Part shown: in pieces, positions 19,938 through 32,121 of the stretch
Numbering within the stretch: the first letter of the stretch is position 1
Layout of the letters: every line of letters begins with the position of its first letter
Source of the DNA: Carideicomes alvinocaridis
GTDB taxonomy: Bacteria; Pseudomonadota; Alphaproteobacteria; Rhodobacterales; Rhodobacteraceae
Assembly: GCA_005473895.2 (NCBI GenBank)
Contig: SRJI02000006.1
Coordinates: 94,095-158,094 of the forward strand
Reading direction: 5' to 3'
Length of the DNA: 64,000 bases
Translations under genes and position numbers: made by a program
The notes under the pieces: generated by a model
Seen by the model: the letters and a program-made list of their open reading frames with translations, nothing else
Databases searched by the model: none
Told to the model about the DNA's origin: nothing

Positions 19938-20324
19938 TCAGAGCTCGATTTCCTCGCCGGGGCCGATCGGATCGGTCTCGTCCTCCAGCGGCTCCTTGCG
20001 GCGGATGATGATGTCGCCGTTGGGCAGCATCTCGGGCGCCTCGTAGACGCTCCAGTCCTCGACCTTGGAGAAGATGTCGCGCAGGGCCGGGCCCATCTCG
20101 GCCACGAAGCTGCGGATGGCGGGCCGCATCTCTCCGGCCATGCGGTCCAGTTCCTCCAGGGCGGGGCCGACGCCTTCCATCAGGCCCTGCATGAAGAGGT
20201 TGGCCCCTTCCTCCATCAGGCCGAGGCTGTCCTCGGAGGGCGCCTCCTCGTCCTGCTGGGCGTGAAGCGGGGCCGCGGCGAGCGCGAGGCAAAGGCAGAG
20301 CGGTGCGAGGGCAAAGCGTGTCAT
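19938..20324 (-). CDS. Exported hypothetical protein
   Basis: A 128-residue protein with the signal peptide MTRFALAPLCLCLALAAAPLHAQ. The mature part is acidic, starts QDEEAPSEDSLGLMEEGANL and has a long amphipathic helix region (FMQGLMEGVGPALEELDRMA). It ends in a charged tail rich in Glu and Pro. The ATG at 20324 is the first codon of the signal. The family is common in Rhodobacteraceae as a hypothetical protein, and no function is claimed. Confidence 0.7.
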   Translation of the reverse strand: MTRFALAPLCLCLALAAAPLHAQQDEEAPSEDSLGLMEEGANLFMQGLMEGVGPALEELDRMAGEMRPAIRSFVAEMGPALRDIFSKVEDWSVYEAPEMLPNGDIIIRRKEPLEDETDPIGPGEEIEL

Positions 20325-20436
20325 GCGGGACAATATAGCACGCCTCGGGCGCCTGTTAAGAGCGAGGGGGCAAGTTCCGCGCCGCTCGGGCGGGCGCCTC
20401 GGCGGAGGGCGGCCGGCTAGGCTCGGCCACACCGGC

Positions 20437-21117
20437 TCAGGCGCGTTCGGCGGAGATCGTGTCCCAGGCCTTGTTGATGGCGATGAGCCGCTTCTCGGCC
20501 ATCTTCACCGCCTCGGCGGGCACGCCGCGCGCCACCATGCGGTCGGGATGGGCCTCGCGCACGAGGCCGCGCCAGACGCGGCGGATCTCGTCGGTCTTCA
20601 TCCCCGGATCCACGCCGAGCACCGCATAGGGGTCCTTGTCCCAGTTCGGGACGAATCGCGCCCGGAGCGCGCGGAAGGCCCCCTGCTCCATGCCGAAGAT
20701 GACGGCCACGCGCTGCAGGAACTCGTCCTCGGCCGGGTGGTAGGTGCCGTCGGCCATGGCGATGTGGAACAGCCCCTCCATCAGGTCCGACAGGGCCGGG
20801 TCGTCGGAGCCGAACATGCGGTGCACCCGGGCGGCGTAATCCTCGAATCCCGCCACGTCCTGCCGGGCGAGGTTGAAGACGCGGGCGGCGCCGGGCTCGT
20901 CCTCCTTGGCGATCTGGAAGACCTCGCGGAAGGCGGTGACCTCGTCGCGGGTGACCTGGCCGTCGGCCTTGGCCATCTTGGCGCCGAGCGCCACCACGGC
21001 GATGGCAAAGGCCACCGTCCGCTCCGGCGGGGTGCGGAGCGCATCGAACACCGTGGCCAGGCTCTCGCCCTGGCGAAGCGCGGACAGGGCGTCGGAAATT
21101 CGAGTCCAGATCGACAT
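20437..21117 (-). CDS. DjlA-like TerB/J-domain protein
   Basis: A 226-residue co-chaperone-like protein. Residues about 35-145 match a TerB-like helical domain (VVALGAKMAKADGQVTRDEV and FHIAMADGTYHPAEDEFLQ). The C-terminal 65 residues are a J domain starting DPYAVLGVDPGMKTDEIRRV, with the HPD motif in REAHPDRMV. J domains stimulate DnaK ATPase. No membrane anchor is present, unlike classical DjlA. The start MSIWTRISDA at 21117 is preferred; a longer ATG start at 21138 is possible. Confidence 0.88.
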   Translation of the reverse strand: MSIWTRISDALSALRQGESLATVFDALRTPPERTVAFAIAVVALGAKMAKADGQVTRDEVTAFREVFQIAKEDEPGAARVFNLARQDVAGFEDYAARVHRMFGSDDPALSDLMEGLFHIAMADGTYHPAEDEFLQRVAVIFGMEQGAFRALRARFVPNWDKDPYAVLGVDPGMKTDEIRRVWRGLVREAHPDRMVARGVPAEAVKMAEKRLIAINKAWDTISAERA

Positions 21118-21179
21118 GGGGCGCACCCTATCCGCCATGGCCGGGGATGTCAGCGCGGCAAACGGCTCCGACCACCGCG

Positions 21180-21659
21180 TCAGAGCATTTTCTGCATCAG
21201 GACGAGATCCATCCAGCGGCCGAACTTGCGCCCCGCCTCGGGAAGGCGTCCCGCCTGGGCAAAGCCGAGCGCCGCGTGGAAGGCCAGGGCCGGGGCGTTC
21301 TCGGCGCTGATGGCGGCGATCAGCGAATGCGCGCCGGCCTCGCGCGCGGCCTGCGCCAGCCCCTCCATCAGGGCGCGGCCCGCCCCCCGGCCCCAGCTTT
21401 CGGGGGCGAGGATGATCGTATGCTCCATCGTGTGGCGATAGCCCGGCCCGCCACGGAACTGGAAGCAGGTGGCAAATCCCAGGACGCGGCCCCCGTCCTC
21501 GGCCACGAGGAAGAGCGGGCCGCGCGCCGCGATGTCCTCGGCAATGCGCTCCGGCGTGCGCTCCTCGGTGGAGAAGGTGACGGCGCTGTCGCGGATCATC
21601 GGATTCCAGAAGGCGGCGATGGGTGTGGCATCCGCGGGCGCGGCGGGGCGGATGATCAT
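21180..21659 (-). CDS. GNAT family N-acetyltransferase (phosphinothricin acetyltransferase-like)
   Basis: A 159-residue acetyltransferase beginning MIIRPAAPADATPIAAFWNP. The acetyl-CoA motif is SWGRGAGRALMEGLAQAARE (about residues 90-109), followed by the C-terminal ALAFHAALGFAQAGRLPEAG typical of the PAT/YncA group. The ATG overlaps the stop of the upstream VOC gene as ATGA at 21656-21659, so the pair is translationally coupled. The real acceptor (an amino acid derivative) is unknown. Confidence 0.88.
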   Translation of the reverse strand: MIIRPAAPADATPIAAFWNPMIRDSAVTFSTEERTPERIAEDIAARGPLFLVAEDGGRVLGFATCFQFRGGPGYRHTMEHTIILAPESWGRGAGRALMEGLAQAAREAGAHSLIAAISAENAPALAFHAALGFAQAGRLPEAGRKFGRWMDLVLMQKML

Positions 21660-22270
21660 TGCAGGCTGCGCCGACCGTGCGGCGTGTCGAATTCCGCCAT
21701 CAGCTCGGGCATGGGACCGCTTTCCACCACCACGCGCGGATCGGTGATGTGGCCGTTCATCAGCTCCGCGAGGCTTGCCGCGTCGGGATGGGCGATGACC
21801 AGCCGCAGCAGGCGGCATCCGCTGGGCGCCAGCCGCTGGGCGGGATGGGCCGGGCCCTGCCATTCGATCAGCGCGGGAAAGACGCCGTCATAGGGCAGTC
21901 GGCCATCCGCCGGGACCGCCATGCGCCAGGCGAGGTCGCCGCGGGTGATCGAGACCGGCTCCCCGGTGCCGCGCGGCAGCTCGGCGAGCCTTTCGTCGAG
22001 CGCCCCGGTACGGATCACCCAGTTGGTCAGCCGGGCCACGCCGGCGAAGTCGTCGAGCCCGAACCACCGTGGACGCGACGGCGCGGGCGCGGCCGGGTCG
22101 GCTGCGATGGCCTCCAGGTACAGGCCGTCGGCAAGGCCCAGCAGGCGGTTATGGGTGGAAAAGAGCGCGTGGCGCCCCCCCTCCTGCAGGGTGACGCCAA
22201 GTGCCTCTTCGATATGCGCCGCCGCCTCCTCCAGCGTTTCGCCGGAGACGGCGAGGTGATCCAGTTCCAT
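21656..22270 (-). CDS. VOC/glyoxalase-like domain protein
   Basis: A 204-residue protein beginning MELDHLAVSGETLEEAAAHIEEALG, matching the glyoxalase-like (VOC superfamily, PF13468-type) fold. The N-terminal LDHLAV provides the usual metal-ligand His strand. The motif HNRLLGLADGLYLEAIAADP (about residues 40-59) carries the first metal-ligand Glu, in YLE. The function of this subfamily is not established. It is coupled by a four-base overlap to the downstream acetyltransferase. Confidence 0.82.
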   Translation of the reverse strand: MELDHLAVSGETLEEAAAHIEEALGVTLQEGGRHALFSTHNRLLGLADGLYLEAIAADPAAPAPSRPRWFGLDDFAGVARLTNWVIRTGALDERLAELPRGTGEPVSITRGDLAWRMAVPADGRLPYDGVFPALIEWQGPAHPAQRLAPSGCRLLRLVIAHPDAASLAELMNGHITDPRVVVESGPMPELMAEFDTPHGRRSLQ

Positions 22271-22372
22271 CGGCAGCCCGTCCAGCCGGTCGCGGTTCGG
22301 GCCATGTTACGCAGAGGGGCCTGAAAGGCCACAGGAAAATGGCCCCCGGCCCTCCGCAGCGACGGACATGCC

Positions 22373-24517
<2,145 letters not shown>

Positions 24518-24688
24518 CACCCTCTCCTGATCTCGGCGCGGCGCGGCATGGCATCGCCGGCGGCCCCTTCCCGCTGCGGGCCACCTCGGCCGCACCGTTG
24601 CACATTTCCTTGAATTTCCACCCTTTGCGGCGGTTCACACTTCGCAAGTCGGCCCCGGTTCCCTATATCTGGACAGGAAGGGACACCT

Positions 24689-25162
24689 ATGAAGAAACTC
24701 CTGATCCTCTTGCTCGCAGGCTCACTGGCCTCCACCGCCATGGCGCAGGACAGCGCGGCGGCGGAAGACCCGGAGGTCATTCGCGAGGCGTACGGCCTGG
24801 CGATCGAGGATTTCCACTGGGTCAAGCGCCCGGTGGTGGTCTTTGCCGACAGCCCCGCCGATCCGCGGTTCCGCGAGCAGATGGAATATATCGAGGCCCG
24901 GCTGCCGGAACTGGCCGAACGCGACGTGGTGGTCCTGACCGACACCGACCCGTCGAAGAATTCCGCCGTGCGCCAGAAGCTGCGGCCGCGGGAATTCGCG
25001 CTGGTGCTGATCGGCAAGGATGGCAGCGTGTACCTGCGCAAGCCCTTCCCCTGGTCGGTGCGCGAGATCACCCGCTCCATCGACAAGATGCCGCTGCGCC
25101 AGCAGGAGATCCGCGACCGCCGGGTGCCGGTCGAGACCTCGCCCATCGAGGTGGAGCCGTAG
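24689..25162 (+). CDS. Exported DUF4174 domain protein
   Basis: A 157-residue protein with the signal peptide MKKLLILLLAGSLASTAMAQ and a thioredoxin-like DUF4174 domain (about residues 40-145). The domain includes RPVVVFADSPADPRF and the conserved FALVLIGKDGSVYLRKPFPW. No CXXC pair is present, so a redox role is not supported. GGAAGGGACACCT precedes the ATG. The gene is divergent from scpA and convergent with pccA. The function is unknown. Confidence 0.82.
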   Translation: MKKLLILLLAGSLASTAMAQDSAAAEDPEVIREAYGLAIEDFHWVKRPVVVFADSPADPRFREQMEYIEARLPELAERDVVVLTDTDPSKNSAVRQKLRPREFALVLIGKDGSVYLRKPFPWSVREITRSIDKMPLRQQEIRDRRVPVETSPIEVEP

Positions 25163-25213
25163 GGCCCCCGCGCGCTTGCTTCACCCGGTGCGGCCAGCGC
25201 CATCCCCCTGCCC

Positions 25214-27214
<2,001 letters not shown>

Positions 27215-27276
27215 GCCGCTCCCTTCCGTTCCTCTGGGCCGCGCGCCGACAGCGCCGCGGCCCCCCTGAAATGCAA

Positions 27277-27312
27277 AGGGACCACCGGGGCGCCGACGGC
27301 CCCGATGGTCCC
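27277..27312 (-). terminator. Hairpin between the small lipoprotein gene and pccA
   Basis: A stem AGGGACCA/TGGTCCCT is extended by an inner GGGGC/GCCCC pairing. Read leftward it is followed by TTTGCATTT. It would end transcription of the lipoprotein gene upstream of pccA, which suggests pccA has its own promoter in 27215-27276. Confidence 0.65.
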
Positions 27313-27364
27313 TGGATTGTCTTCATGCCCGGCGCGGAGGGCCGGGATGGCGCGGGTCAGCGCC

Positions 27365-27571
27365 TCAGTTGCAGCGGCCCGGGTATAGCTGGCAATAGGC
27401 CACGTTGGCCGCGCCGCCGACCACGGCGCCGGTGACCGGGTCAGCGCCCGCCACGATCGAGGCGCCGGCCCCGCTGGCCCCGCCGAGGACCGCCTGTTCG
27501 CCGAGCGTGTCACCACAGGCCGAGAGCCCAAGCGCCGCGGCGCCGATGAGAATGAAATGTCCGATACGCAT
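27365..27571 (-). CDS. Small glycine-rich lipoprotein
   Basis: A 68-residue protein with the lipobox ALGLSAC (lipidated Cys at residue 19). A glycine-zipper-like stretch follows: LGGASGAGASIVAGADPV, then TGAVVGGAANVAYCQL. Such stretches resemble those of small outer-membrane lipoproteins. The ATG at 27571 follows GCAGGACAGG. No function is recognised. It lies on the same strand as pccA but is separated from it by a hairpin. Confidence 0.75.
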   Translation of the reverse strand: MRIGHFILIGAAALGLSACGDTLGEQAVLGGASGAGASIVAGADPVTGAVVGGAANVAYCQLYPGRCN

Positions 27572-27908
27572 CCTGTCCTGCCTTCCATCTTGGTTCTTAC
27601 GGATGGAGAACAAATTTCCGCGCGGGCCACCGGGTTCCAGCACAAATGCGTCAAAAGACATATTTCAGCGGAAGCCTGCCGAATGGCCGTCGAAGGGGAT
27701 GGCCGGAAAAAAGCGGGCGGCCGGCAAAGGGACGCACCGGGCCGCCCGATAGGGGAAGGGTAACGGTGAAACGTCGCGGCCCAGACAGGGCCTGACACCA
27801 CGCGTCTGGAGATGGAGACTACGCCTGTCGGACGATGGGCCAAGGGGCCGCGGACGGCGCGCCGGGTTTCGGCCGATTCACGCTCAGATCCCGGGGGTGG
27901 CGGCGCGA
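27572..27908. other. Intergenic stretch upstream of the small lipoprotein gene
   Basis: About 337 bases with no convincing gene on either strand. The promoter of the lipoprotein gene must be in its left part. No repeat copy or strong hairpin was recognised. Confidence 0.45.
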
Positions 27909-28268
27909 TCATGCCCAGAGCTCTCCGTCGAAAGCCTCGGGGAAGGATGCGCGCGCGGCCGCCTCGTCGATGACCAGAAGCGCGTCGTAGCTTTCGGGGT
28001 CAAACGGGTCGTCGTAGGGCAGCACCTCGCGCCCGAAGAGCCAGGACAGACGCCCGGCATCGAGGTTGCCACGTTCGAAGGGTTCGGTGCCGAAATGCTC
28101 CCACAGGGCCGCCATGAAATAGAGGTCGGCCCGCCGGTCCACCCCCTTGCGGTCGCGATAGCGCTCGCGCCGGGTGATCGGGGTCACACCGCGGGGATTG
28201 GCACGTCGGATGGTGAATTGGTAATCACTGCCCGGCAGTCGGCCGGGGAAACCGCGATGCTTCAGCAT
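27909..28268 (-). CDS. Hypothetical protein
   Basis: A 119-residue soluble protein starting MLKHRGFPGRLPGSDYQFTI, with no signal peptide. It contains the stretch TRRERYRDRKGVDRRADLYF, then acidic segments ending ARASFPEAFDGELWA. GGAGGGTG lies before the ATG at 28268. Its codon use is like that of its neighbours. It lies on the same strand as the pcc genes. No family is recognised. Confidence 0.6.
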   Translation of the reverse strand: MLKHRGFPGRLPGSDYQFTIRRANPRGVTPITRRERYRDRKGVDRRADLYFMAALWEHFGTEPFERGNLDAGRLSWLFGREVLPYDDPFDPESYDALLVIDEAAARASFPEAFDGELWA

Positions 28269-28343
28269 GGCACCCTCCGCAGGGTGTCGCCGGTCGCGGC
28301 AAGGGGGGTATCGGGGGCGGGCGGAACCCGCCCCCAAGCCGGC

Positions 28344-28484
28344 TTATTTGTATTTGCCGGTGTAGACGGGCTCTTGGGAGATGGGCTCGGGCTCAACGAC
28401 CACGAACTCTTCTTCCTGCTGAGCGCATGCGCCGAGTGCGGAAACGAACCCAACGAGTGCAAGCAGCTGAATGCTCTTCGACAT
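28344..28484 (-). CDS. 46-residue lipoprotein
   Basis: This short gene reads MSKSIQLLALVGFVSALGAC, then AQQEEEFVVVEPEPISQEPV and YTGKYK. The lipobox is ALGAC with the lipidated Cys at residue 20, leaving a 27-residue acidic mature chain that ends YTGKYK. AGGAGAGACAG precedes the ATG at 28484, an excellent ribosome site. It would be a tiny periplasm- or outer-membrane-anchored peptide. The function is unknown. It lies in the leftward series between pccB and pccA. Confidence 0.75.
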   Translation of the reverse strand: MSKSIQLLALVGFVSALGACAQQEEEFVVVEPEPISQEPVYTGKYK

Positions 28485-28698
28485 CTGTCTCTCCTGTTCC
28501 AGTTACGGGGAGCCGCTGCCATTTGCGGCTCGGCCTGCCCCTTGTCAGAGGTAATGGTCACTTGGGTGCAACCGTTCCACAGAATAGTGAAAAAATGCCG
28601 CACTTCATATCGAGATAGCGCAATCCGGTCACTCTGTGACGCCAAAGCATCAGTCTGGCCGGTGGATGAGCGGTTTCCCGCAGAGGCCTGGGCTCGCA

Positions 28699-29076
28699 TC
28701 AAAACATCTCCCAGATGCAGCGGTCGTTTTCGAGCCGGAAAGCGTCGAAATGTTGGCGAATTGCGGGGGCATGCTCTCCGAACGGGGTCTGCGCCTCGGA
28801 CAGCGAGATGACGATCTGCGCCTCGCGGTCGGCGCCCTTGAGGAAGGGCGCGACATCCTCGGTGCAGATCCGGGCGATCTCGTCCAGCGCCTGCTGGGTA
28901 TCCAGCTTGTCGAGACCCGGCATCACGTAGCGATAGCGCAGAATCGGCGGCTCCTCCTCGCGCAGGACCTCCTGCAGGTAGAGCCCCTCCTCCGCCGCCT
29001 CTTGCGACAGGGCGGGCCCGGCCCCGAGGGGGACCAGGAGGGAGAACAGGATCGGGCGAAGCGGCGGGCGAACCAT
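28699..29076 (-). CDS. Exported hypothetical protein downstream of pccB
   Basis: A 125-residue protein with the signal peptide MVRPPLRPILFSLLVPLGAG (cleavage expected near ALSQ). The mature domain starts EAAEEGLYLQEVLREEEPPI. It has two cysteines (in RICTEDV and NDRCIWEMF) that could form a disulfide. The start at 29076 begins the signal. A GTG at 29121, overlapping the pccB stop, is an alternative that would couple the two genes. The family is known from Rhodobacterales genomes but has no known function. Confidence 0.68.
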   Translation of the reverse strand: MVRPPLRPILFSLLVPLGAGPALSQEAAEEGLYLQEVLREEEPPILRYRYVMPGLDKLDTQQALDEIARICTEDVAPFLKGADREAQIVISLSEAQTPFGEHAPAIRQHFDAFRLENDRCIWEMF

Positions 29077-29117
29077 CTGCGAAAGGGCTCCGGGGCTGGC
29101 GGGGGCGGATGTCGGGA

Positions 29118-30650
29118 TCACAGCGGGATGTTGTCGTGCTTCTTCCAGGGATTTTCCAGCTTCTTGTTGCGGAGGCTGGCAAAGGCCTTGGCCACCCGGC
29201 GACGGGTGGAGCGCGGCTGGATCACCTCGTCGATGAAGCCGCGTTCGGCGGCGACGAAGGGATTGGCGAAGCGGTCCTCGTAATCCTCGGTCCGGCGAGC
29301 GATCTTTTCCGGGTCGCCCAGCTCCGAGCGGTAGAGGATCTCCGTCGCGCCCTTGGCCCCCATCACCGCGATCTCGGCGGTGGGCCAGGCATAGTTGAAA
29401 TCGCCGCGGATATGCTTGGACGACATCACGTCGTAGGCCCCGCCATAGGCCTTGCGGGTGATGACCGTGACCTTCGGCACCGTCGCCTCGCCATAGGCAA
29501 AGAGCAGCTTGGCCCCGTGCTTGATGACACCGCCGAATTCCTGCCCCGTCCCGGGAAGGAAGCCGGGCACGTCGACGAAGGTGAGAATCGGGATCTCGAA
29601 GCAGTCGCAGAACCGCACGAAGCGCGCCGCCTTGCGTGAGCTGTCGATGTCGAGGCAGCCGGCCAGCACCATCGGCTGGTTGGCCACGACGCCCACGGTC
29701 TGCCCCTCCAGACGGATGAAGCCGGTGATGATGTTCTTGGCGAAATCCTCCTGGATCTCGTAGAAATCGGCCTCGTCCGCGACCTTCAGGATCAGCTCCT
29801 TCATGTCGTAGGGCATGTTCGGGTTGTCGGGGATCAGCGTGTCGAGGCTGGGCTCCACGCGGCCGGGTTCGTCGAAGAAGGGCCGCACCGGGGGCTTCTC
29901 GCGGTTGTTGAGCGGCAGGAAATCCACCAGCCGCCGCACCTCGGCCATGGCCTCCACGTCGTTGTCGAAGGCGCCGTCGGCGACCGAGGACTTCTTGGTG
30001 TGGGTGGAGGCGCCGCCCAGCTCTTCGGCCGTGACCTGTTCGTTGGTGACCGTCTTGACCACGTCGGGGCCGGTCACGAACATGTAGGAGCTGTCCTTCA
30101 CCATGAAGATGAAGTCGGTCATGGCGGGCGAATAGACCGCCCCGCCCGCGCAGGGGCCCATCACGACCGAGATCTGCGGCACCACGCCGGAGGCCATGAT
30201 GTTGCGCTGAAAGACGTCGGCATAGCCCGCGAGGCTCGCCACGCCTTCCTGGATGCGGGCGCCGCCGGAATCGTTGAGCCCGATCACCGGGGCGCCGTTC
30301 TGGACCGCCATGTCCATGATCTTGCAGATCTTCTGGGCATGGGTTTCCGAGAGCGAGCCGCCGAAGACGGTGAAATCCTGGGAAAAGACATAGACCATGC
30401 GGCCGTTGATCGTGCCCCAGCCGGTGACCACGCCGTCGCCGTAGGGCCGCGTCTCTTCCATGCCGAAATCGGTGCAGCGGTGGGCGACGAACATGTCGAA
30501 CTCTTCAAAGGAGCCCTCGTCCAGCAGCAGCTCGATCCGCTCGCGGGCGGTCAGCTTGCCCTTGCCGTGCTGCGCCTCGATCCGTTTCTCGCCGCCGCCC
30601 AGCCGCGCCTCGCGGCGCCGGCTTTCCAGCTCCTGCAGGATGTCCTTCAT
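29118..30650 (-). CDS. pccB: Propionyl-CoA carboxylase beta subunit
   Basis: A 510-residue carboxyltransferase subunit that moves carboxyl from biotin on PccA to propionyl-CoA, giving methylmalonyl-CoA. It has the duplicated crotonase-like fold of the family: [20 protein letters not shown], ending the N-terminal acyl-CoA site, and the oxyanion-hole region [20 protein letters not shown] (about residues 118-137). The C-terminal half has [27 protein letters not shown] before the ATG at 30650 is a near-ideal ribosome site. TTTGCAAA-type operators lie 75-125 bases upstream. Confidence 0.95.
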   Translation of the reverse strand: MKDILQELESRRREARLGGGEKRIEAQHGKGKLTARERIELLLDEGSFEEFDMFVAHRCTDFGMEETRPYGDGVVTGWGTINGRMVYVFSQDFTVFGGSLSETHAQKICKIMDMAVQNGAPVIGLNDSGGARIQEGVASLAGYADVFQRNIMASGVVPQISVVMGPCAGGAVYSPAMTDFIFMVKDSSYMFVTGPDVVKTVTNEQVTAEELGGASTHTKKSSVADGAFDNDVEAMAEVRRLVDFLPLNNREKPPVRPFFDEPGRVEPSLDTLIPDNPNMPYDMKELILKVADEADFYEIQEDFAKNIITGFIRLEGQTVGVVANQPMVLAGCLDIDSSRKAARFVRFCDCFEIPILTFVDVPGFLPGTGQEFGGVIKHGAKLLFAYGEATVPKVTVITRKAYGGAYDVMSSKHIRGDFNYAWPTAEIAVMGAKGATEILYRSELGDPEKIARRTEDYEDRFANPFVAAERGFIDEVIQPRSTRRRVAKAFASLRNKKLENPWKKHDNIPL

Positions 30651-30723
30651 GGCGGTCCTCCTTCTGCCCCTCGGCCTGGGCTGCACCCTACAGGCGGGGC
30701 GGAGGCGGGCAAAGCGGAATCGA

Positions 30724-30776
30724 GCAAATTTGCAAACCATATCAAGCACCCGCCAGGCAAATTGCAAATTTGCGAA
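30724..30776. promoter_or_regulatory. Candidate ScfR/PccR operators upstream of pccB
   Basis: Two AT-rich palindromic sites occur in a GC-rich context: GCAAATTTGCAAA at 30724-30736 (containing a perfect TTTGCAAA) and GCAAATTGCAAATTTGCGAA at 30757-30776. They lie between pccB and the divergent efflux gene. The same motif recurs before the regulator gene at 32122. From memory of published work, the Rhodobacter sphaeroides regulator PccR acts on pccB through TTTGCAAA-type motifs. Confidence 0.75.
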
Positions 30777-30839
30777 TGCACGGAAATTCGTTACCCGTCA
30801 AGATGGACAAGGCCGGGCCGCCTCACTACCGATCGCTGC

Positions 30840-32054
30840 ATGTCGCAATTGCCCCGCAGAGTGTTCCTGGACCGGTCCACCGGCCCCCATACCGCCACGC
30901 TGATCGTCCTCGCCTCGATCTCCGCCCTGGCCAGCAATATCTTCCTACCGTCCCTGCCCAGCATGGCGGACCATTTCGGCACCACCGCGGCCGTCATGGG
31001 GCTGAGCGTCGGCGTCTTCCTTGCCGCCAGCGCCGTGGTGCAGGTCATCGCCGGGCCGGTCTCGGACGCGATCGGGCGCCGGCCGGTGATCATGGCGGGG
31101 CTCGCGATCTTCCTGGTCAGCACGGTCGCCTCGATCTTCGCGCCGAATGTCACCGTCTTCCTCGTGCTGCGCGCCTGCCAGGCGGCGGGGGCGACCGCGA
31201 TGGTGCTGTCGCGGGCCATCGTGCGCGACATGGTCCCGGCCGAGCGCGCGGGCTCGATGATCGCCTATGTCACCATGGGCATGGCGGTGATCCCGATGCT
31301 GAGCCCCGTGCTCGGCGGCTATATCGACCTGTGGTTCGGCTGGCAGGCGAATTTCTGGCTGCTCGCCGCCTCGGGGCTGGGGGTGATTCTGCTGGCGCAT
31401 TTCGACCAGGGCGAGACCGCGCCGCTCTCGGGCGGGGGATTGCGGGCGCAGGCGGCCAATTACCCGGAATTGCTGACCTCCTACCGGTTCTGGGGCTATT
31501 GCATGGCCTCCGCCCTCGGGTCGGGCGCCTTCTTCGCCTATCTCGGCGGCGCGCCCTTCGTGGGCGACCAGGTGTTTCACCTGTCGCCGCAGCAGCTGGG
31601 CCTCGGCTTCGGCGCGCCCTCGGTGGGCTATTTCTTCGGCAATTTCCTCACCGGCCGCTATTCCACCCGGATCGGCATCAACCGCATGGTGCTCTGGGGG
31701 CTGATGATCACGGTCTCCGGCGTCGCCGTCTCGCTGGTGCTGAGCTATGCCGGGGTGAACGGGCCGCTGACCTTCTTCGGTCTGATCTGCTTCGTGGGCC
31801 TGGGCAACGGCATGACCATCCCCAACGCCACGGCGGGCATGCTGTCGGTGCGGCCGCACCTGGCGGGCTCCGCCTCGGGGCTGGGCTCGGCCATCATGAT
31901 CGGCGGGGGCGCGGTGCTCTCGTCGCTCGCTGGCGTGCTGCTGCGCCCGGGCACGGGGGAATTTCCGCTGCTCTGGATCATGGGCCTGTCCAGCGGCGCG
32001 GGGATCCTCTGCATCCTCTTCGTCATCCGGCGGGAGCGGCAACTGGGCCTGTGA
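30840..32054 (+). CDS. Bcr/CflA family major-facilitator efflux transporter
   Basis: A 404-residue inner-membrane protein with about 12 hydrophobic segments. The N-terminal half has the family pattern ASNIFLPSLPSMADHF and the MFS loop GPVSDAIGRRPVIMAG (after TM2). RAIVRDMVPAERAGSMIAYV follows TM4. Members export drugs such as bicyclomycin or chloramphenicol, or metabolites including cysteine. The ATG at 30840 has no strong ribosome site. The gene diverges from pccB and precedes the ScfR gene, so it may be controlled by short-chain acyl-CoA; this is inference. Confidence 0.88.
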   Translation: MSQLPRRVFLDRSTGPHTATLIVLASISALASNIFLPSLPSMADHFGTTAAVMGLSVGVFLAASAVVQVIAGPVSDAIGRRPVIMAGLAIFLVSTVASIFAPNVTVFLVLRACQAAGATAMVLSRAIVRDMVPAERAGSMIAYVTMGMAVIPMLSPVLGGYIDLWFGWQANFWLLAASGLGVILLAHFDQGETAPLSGGGLRAQAANYPELLTSYRFWGYCMASALGSGAFFAYLGGAPFVGDQVFHLSPQQLGLGFGAPSVGYFFGNFLTGRYSTRIGINRMVLWGLMITVSGVAVSLVLSYAGVNGPLTFFGLICFVGLGNGMTIPNATAGMLSVRPHLAGSASGLGSAIMIGGGAVLSSLAGVLLRPGTGEFPLLWIMGLSSGAGILCILFVIRRERQLGL

Positions 32055-32070
32055 GGGGCTGGACGGGGAA

Positions 32071-32106
32071 AATTTGCAAATGTAGCTTTCGCGAATTGCA
32101 AATTCG
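32071..32106. promoter_or_regulatory. Candidate ScfR operators in front of the regulator gene
   Basis: AATTTGCAAA at 32071-32080 (a perfect TTTGCAAA at 32073-32080) and GCGAATTGCAAATTCG at 32091-32106 lie in the 67 bases between the efflux gene stop and the TTG start of the regulator. The second site ends 15 bases before that start codon, a position that suggests autorepression. Confidence 0.72.
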
Positions 32107-32121
32107 TCCCGGAGCGGCGCC

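Noticed and set aside
28553..28578. GGAAC-N17-CATT upstream of the 46-residue lipoprotein
   Set aside because: One mismatch in the short -10 element; too weak to list as a promoter without expression data.
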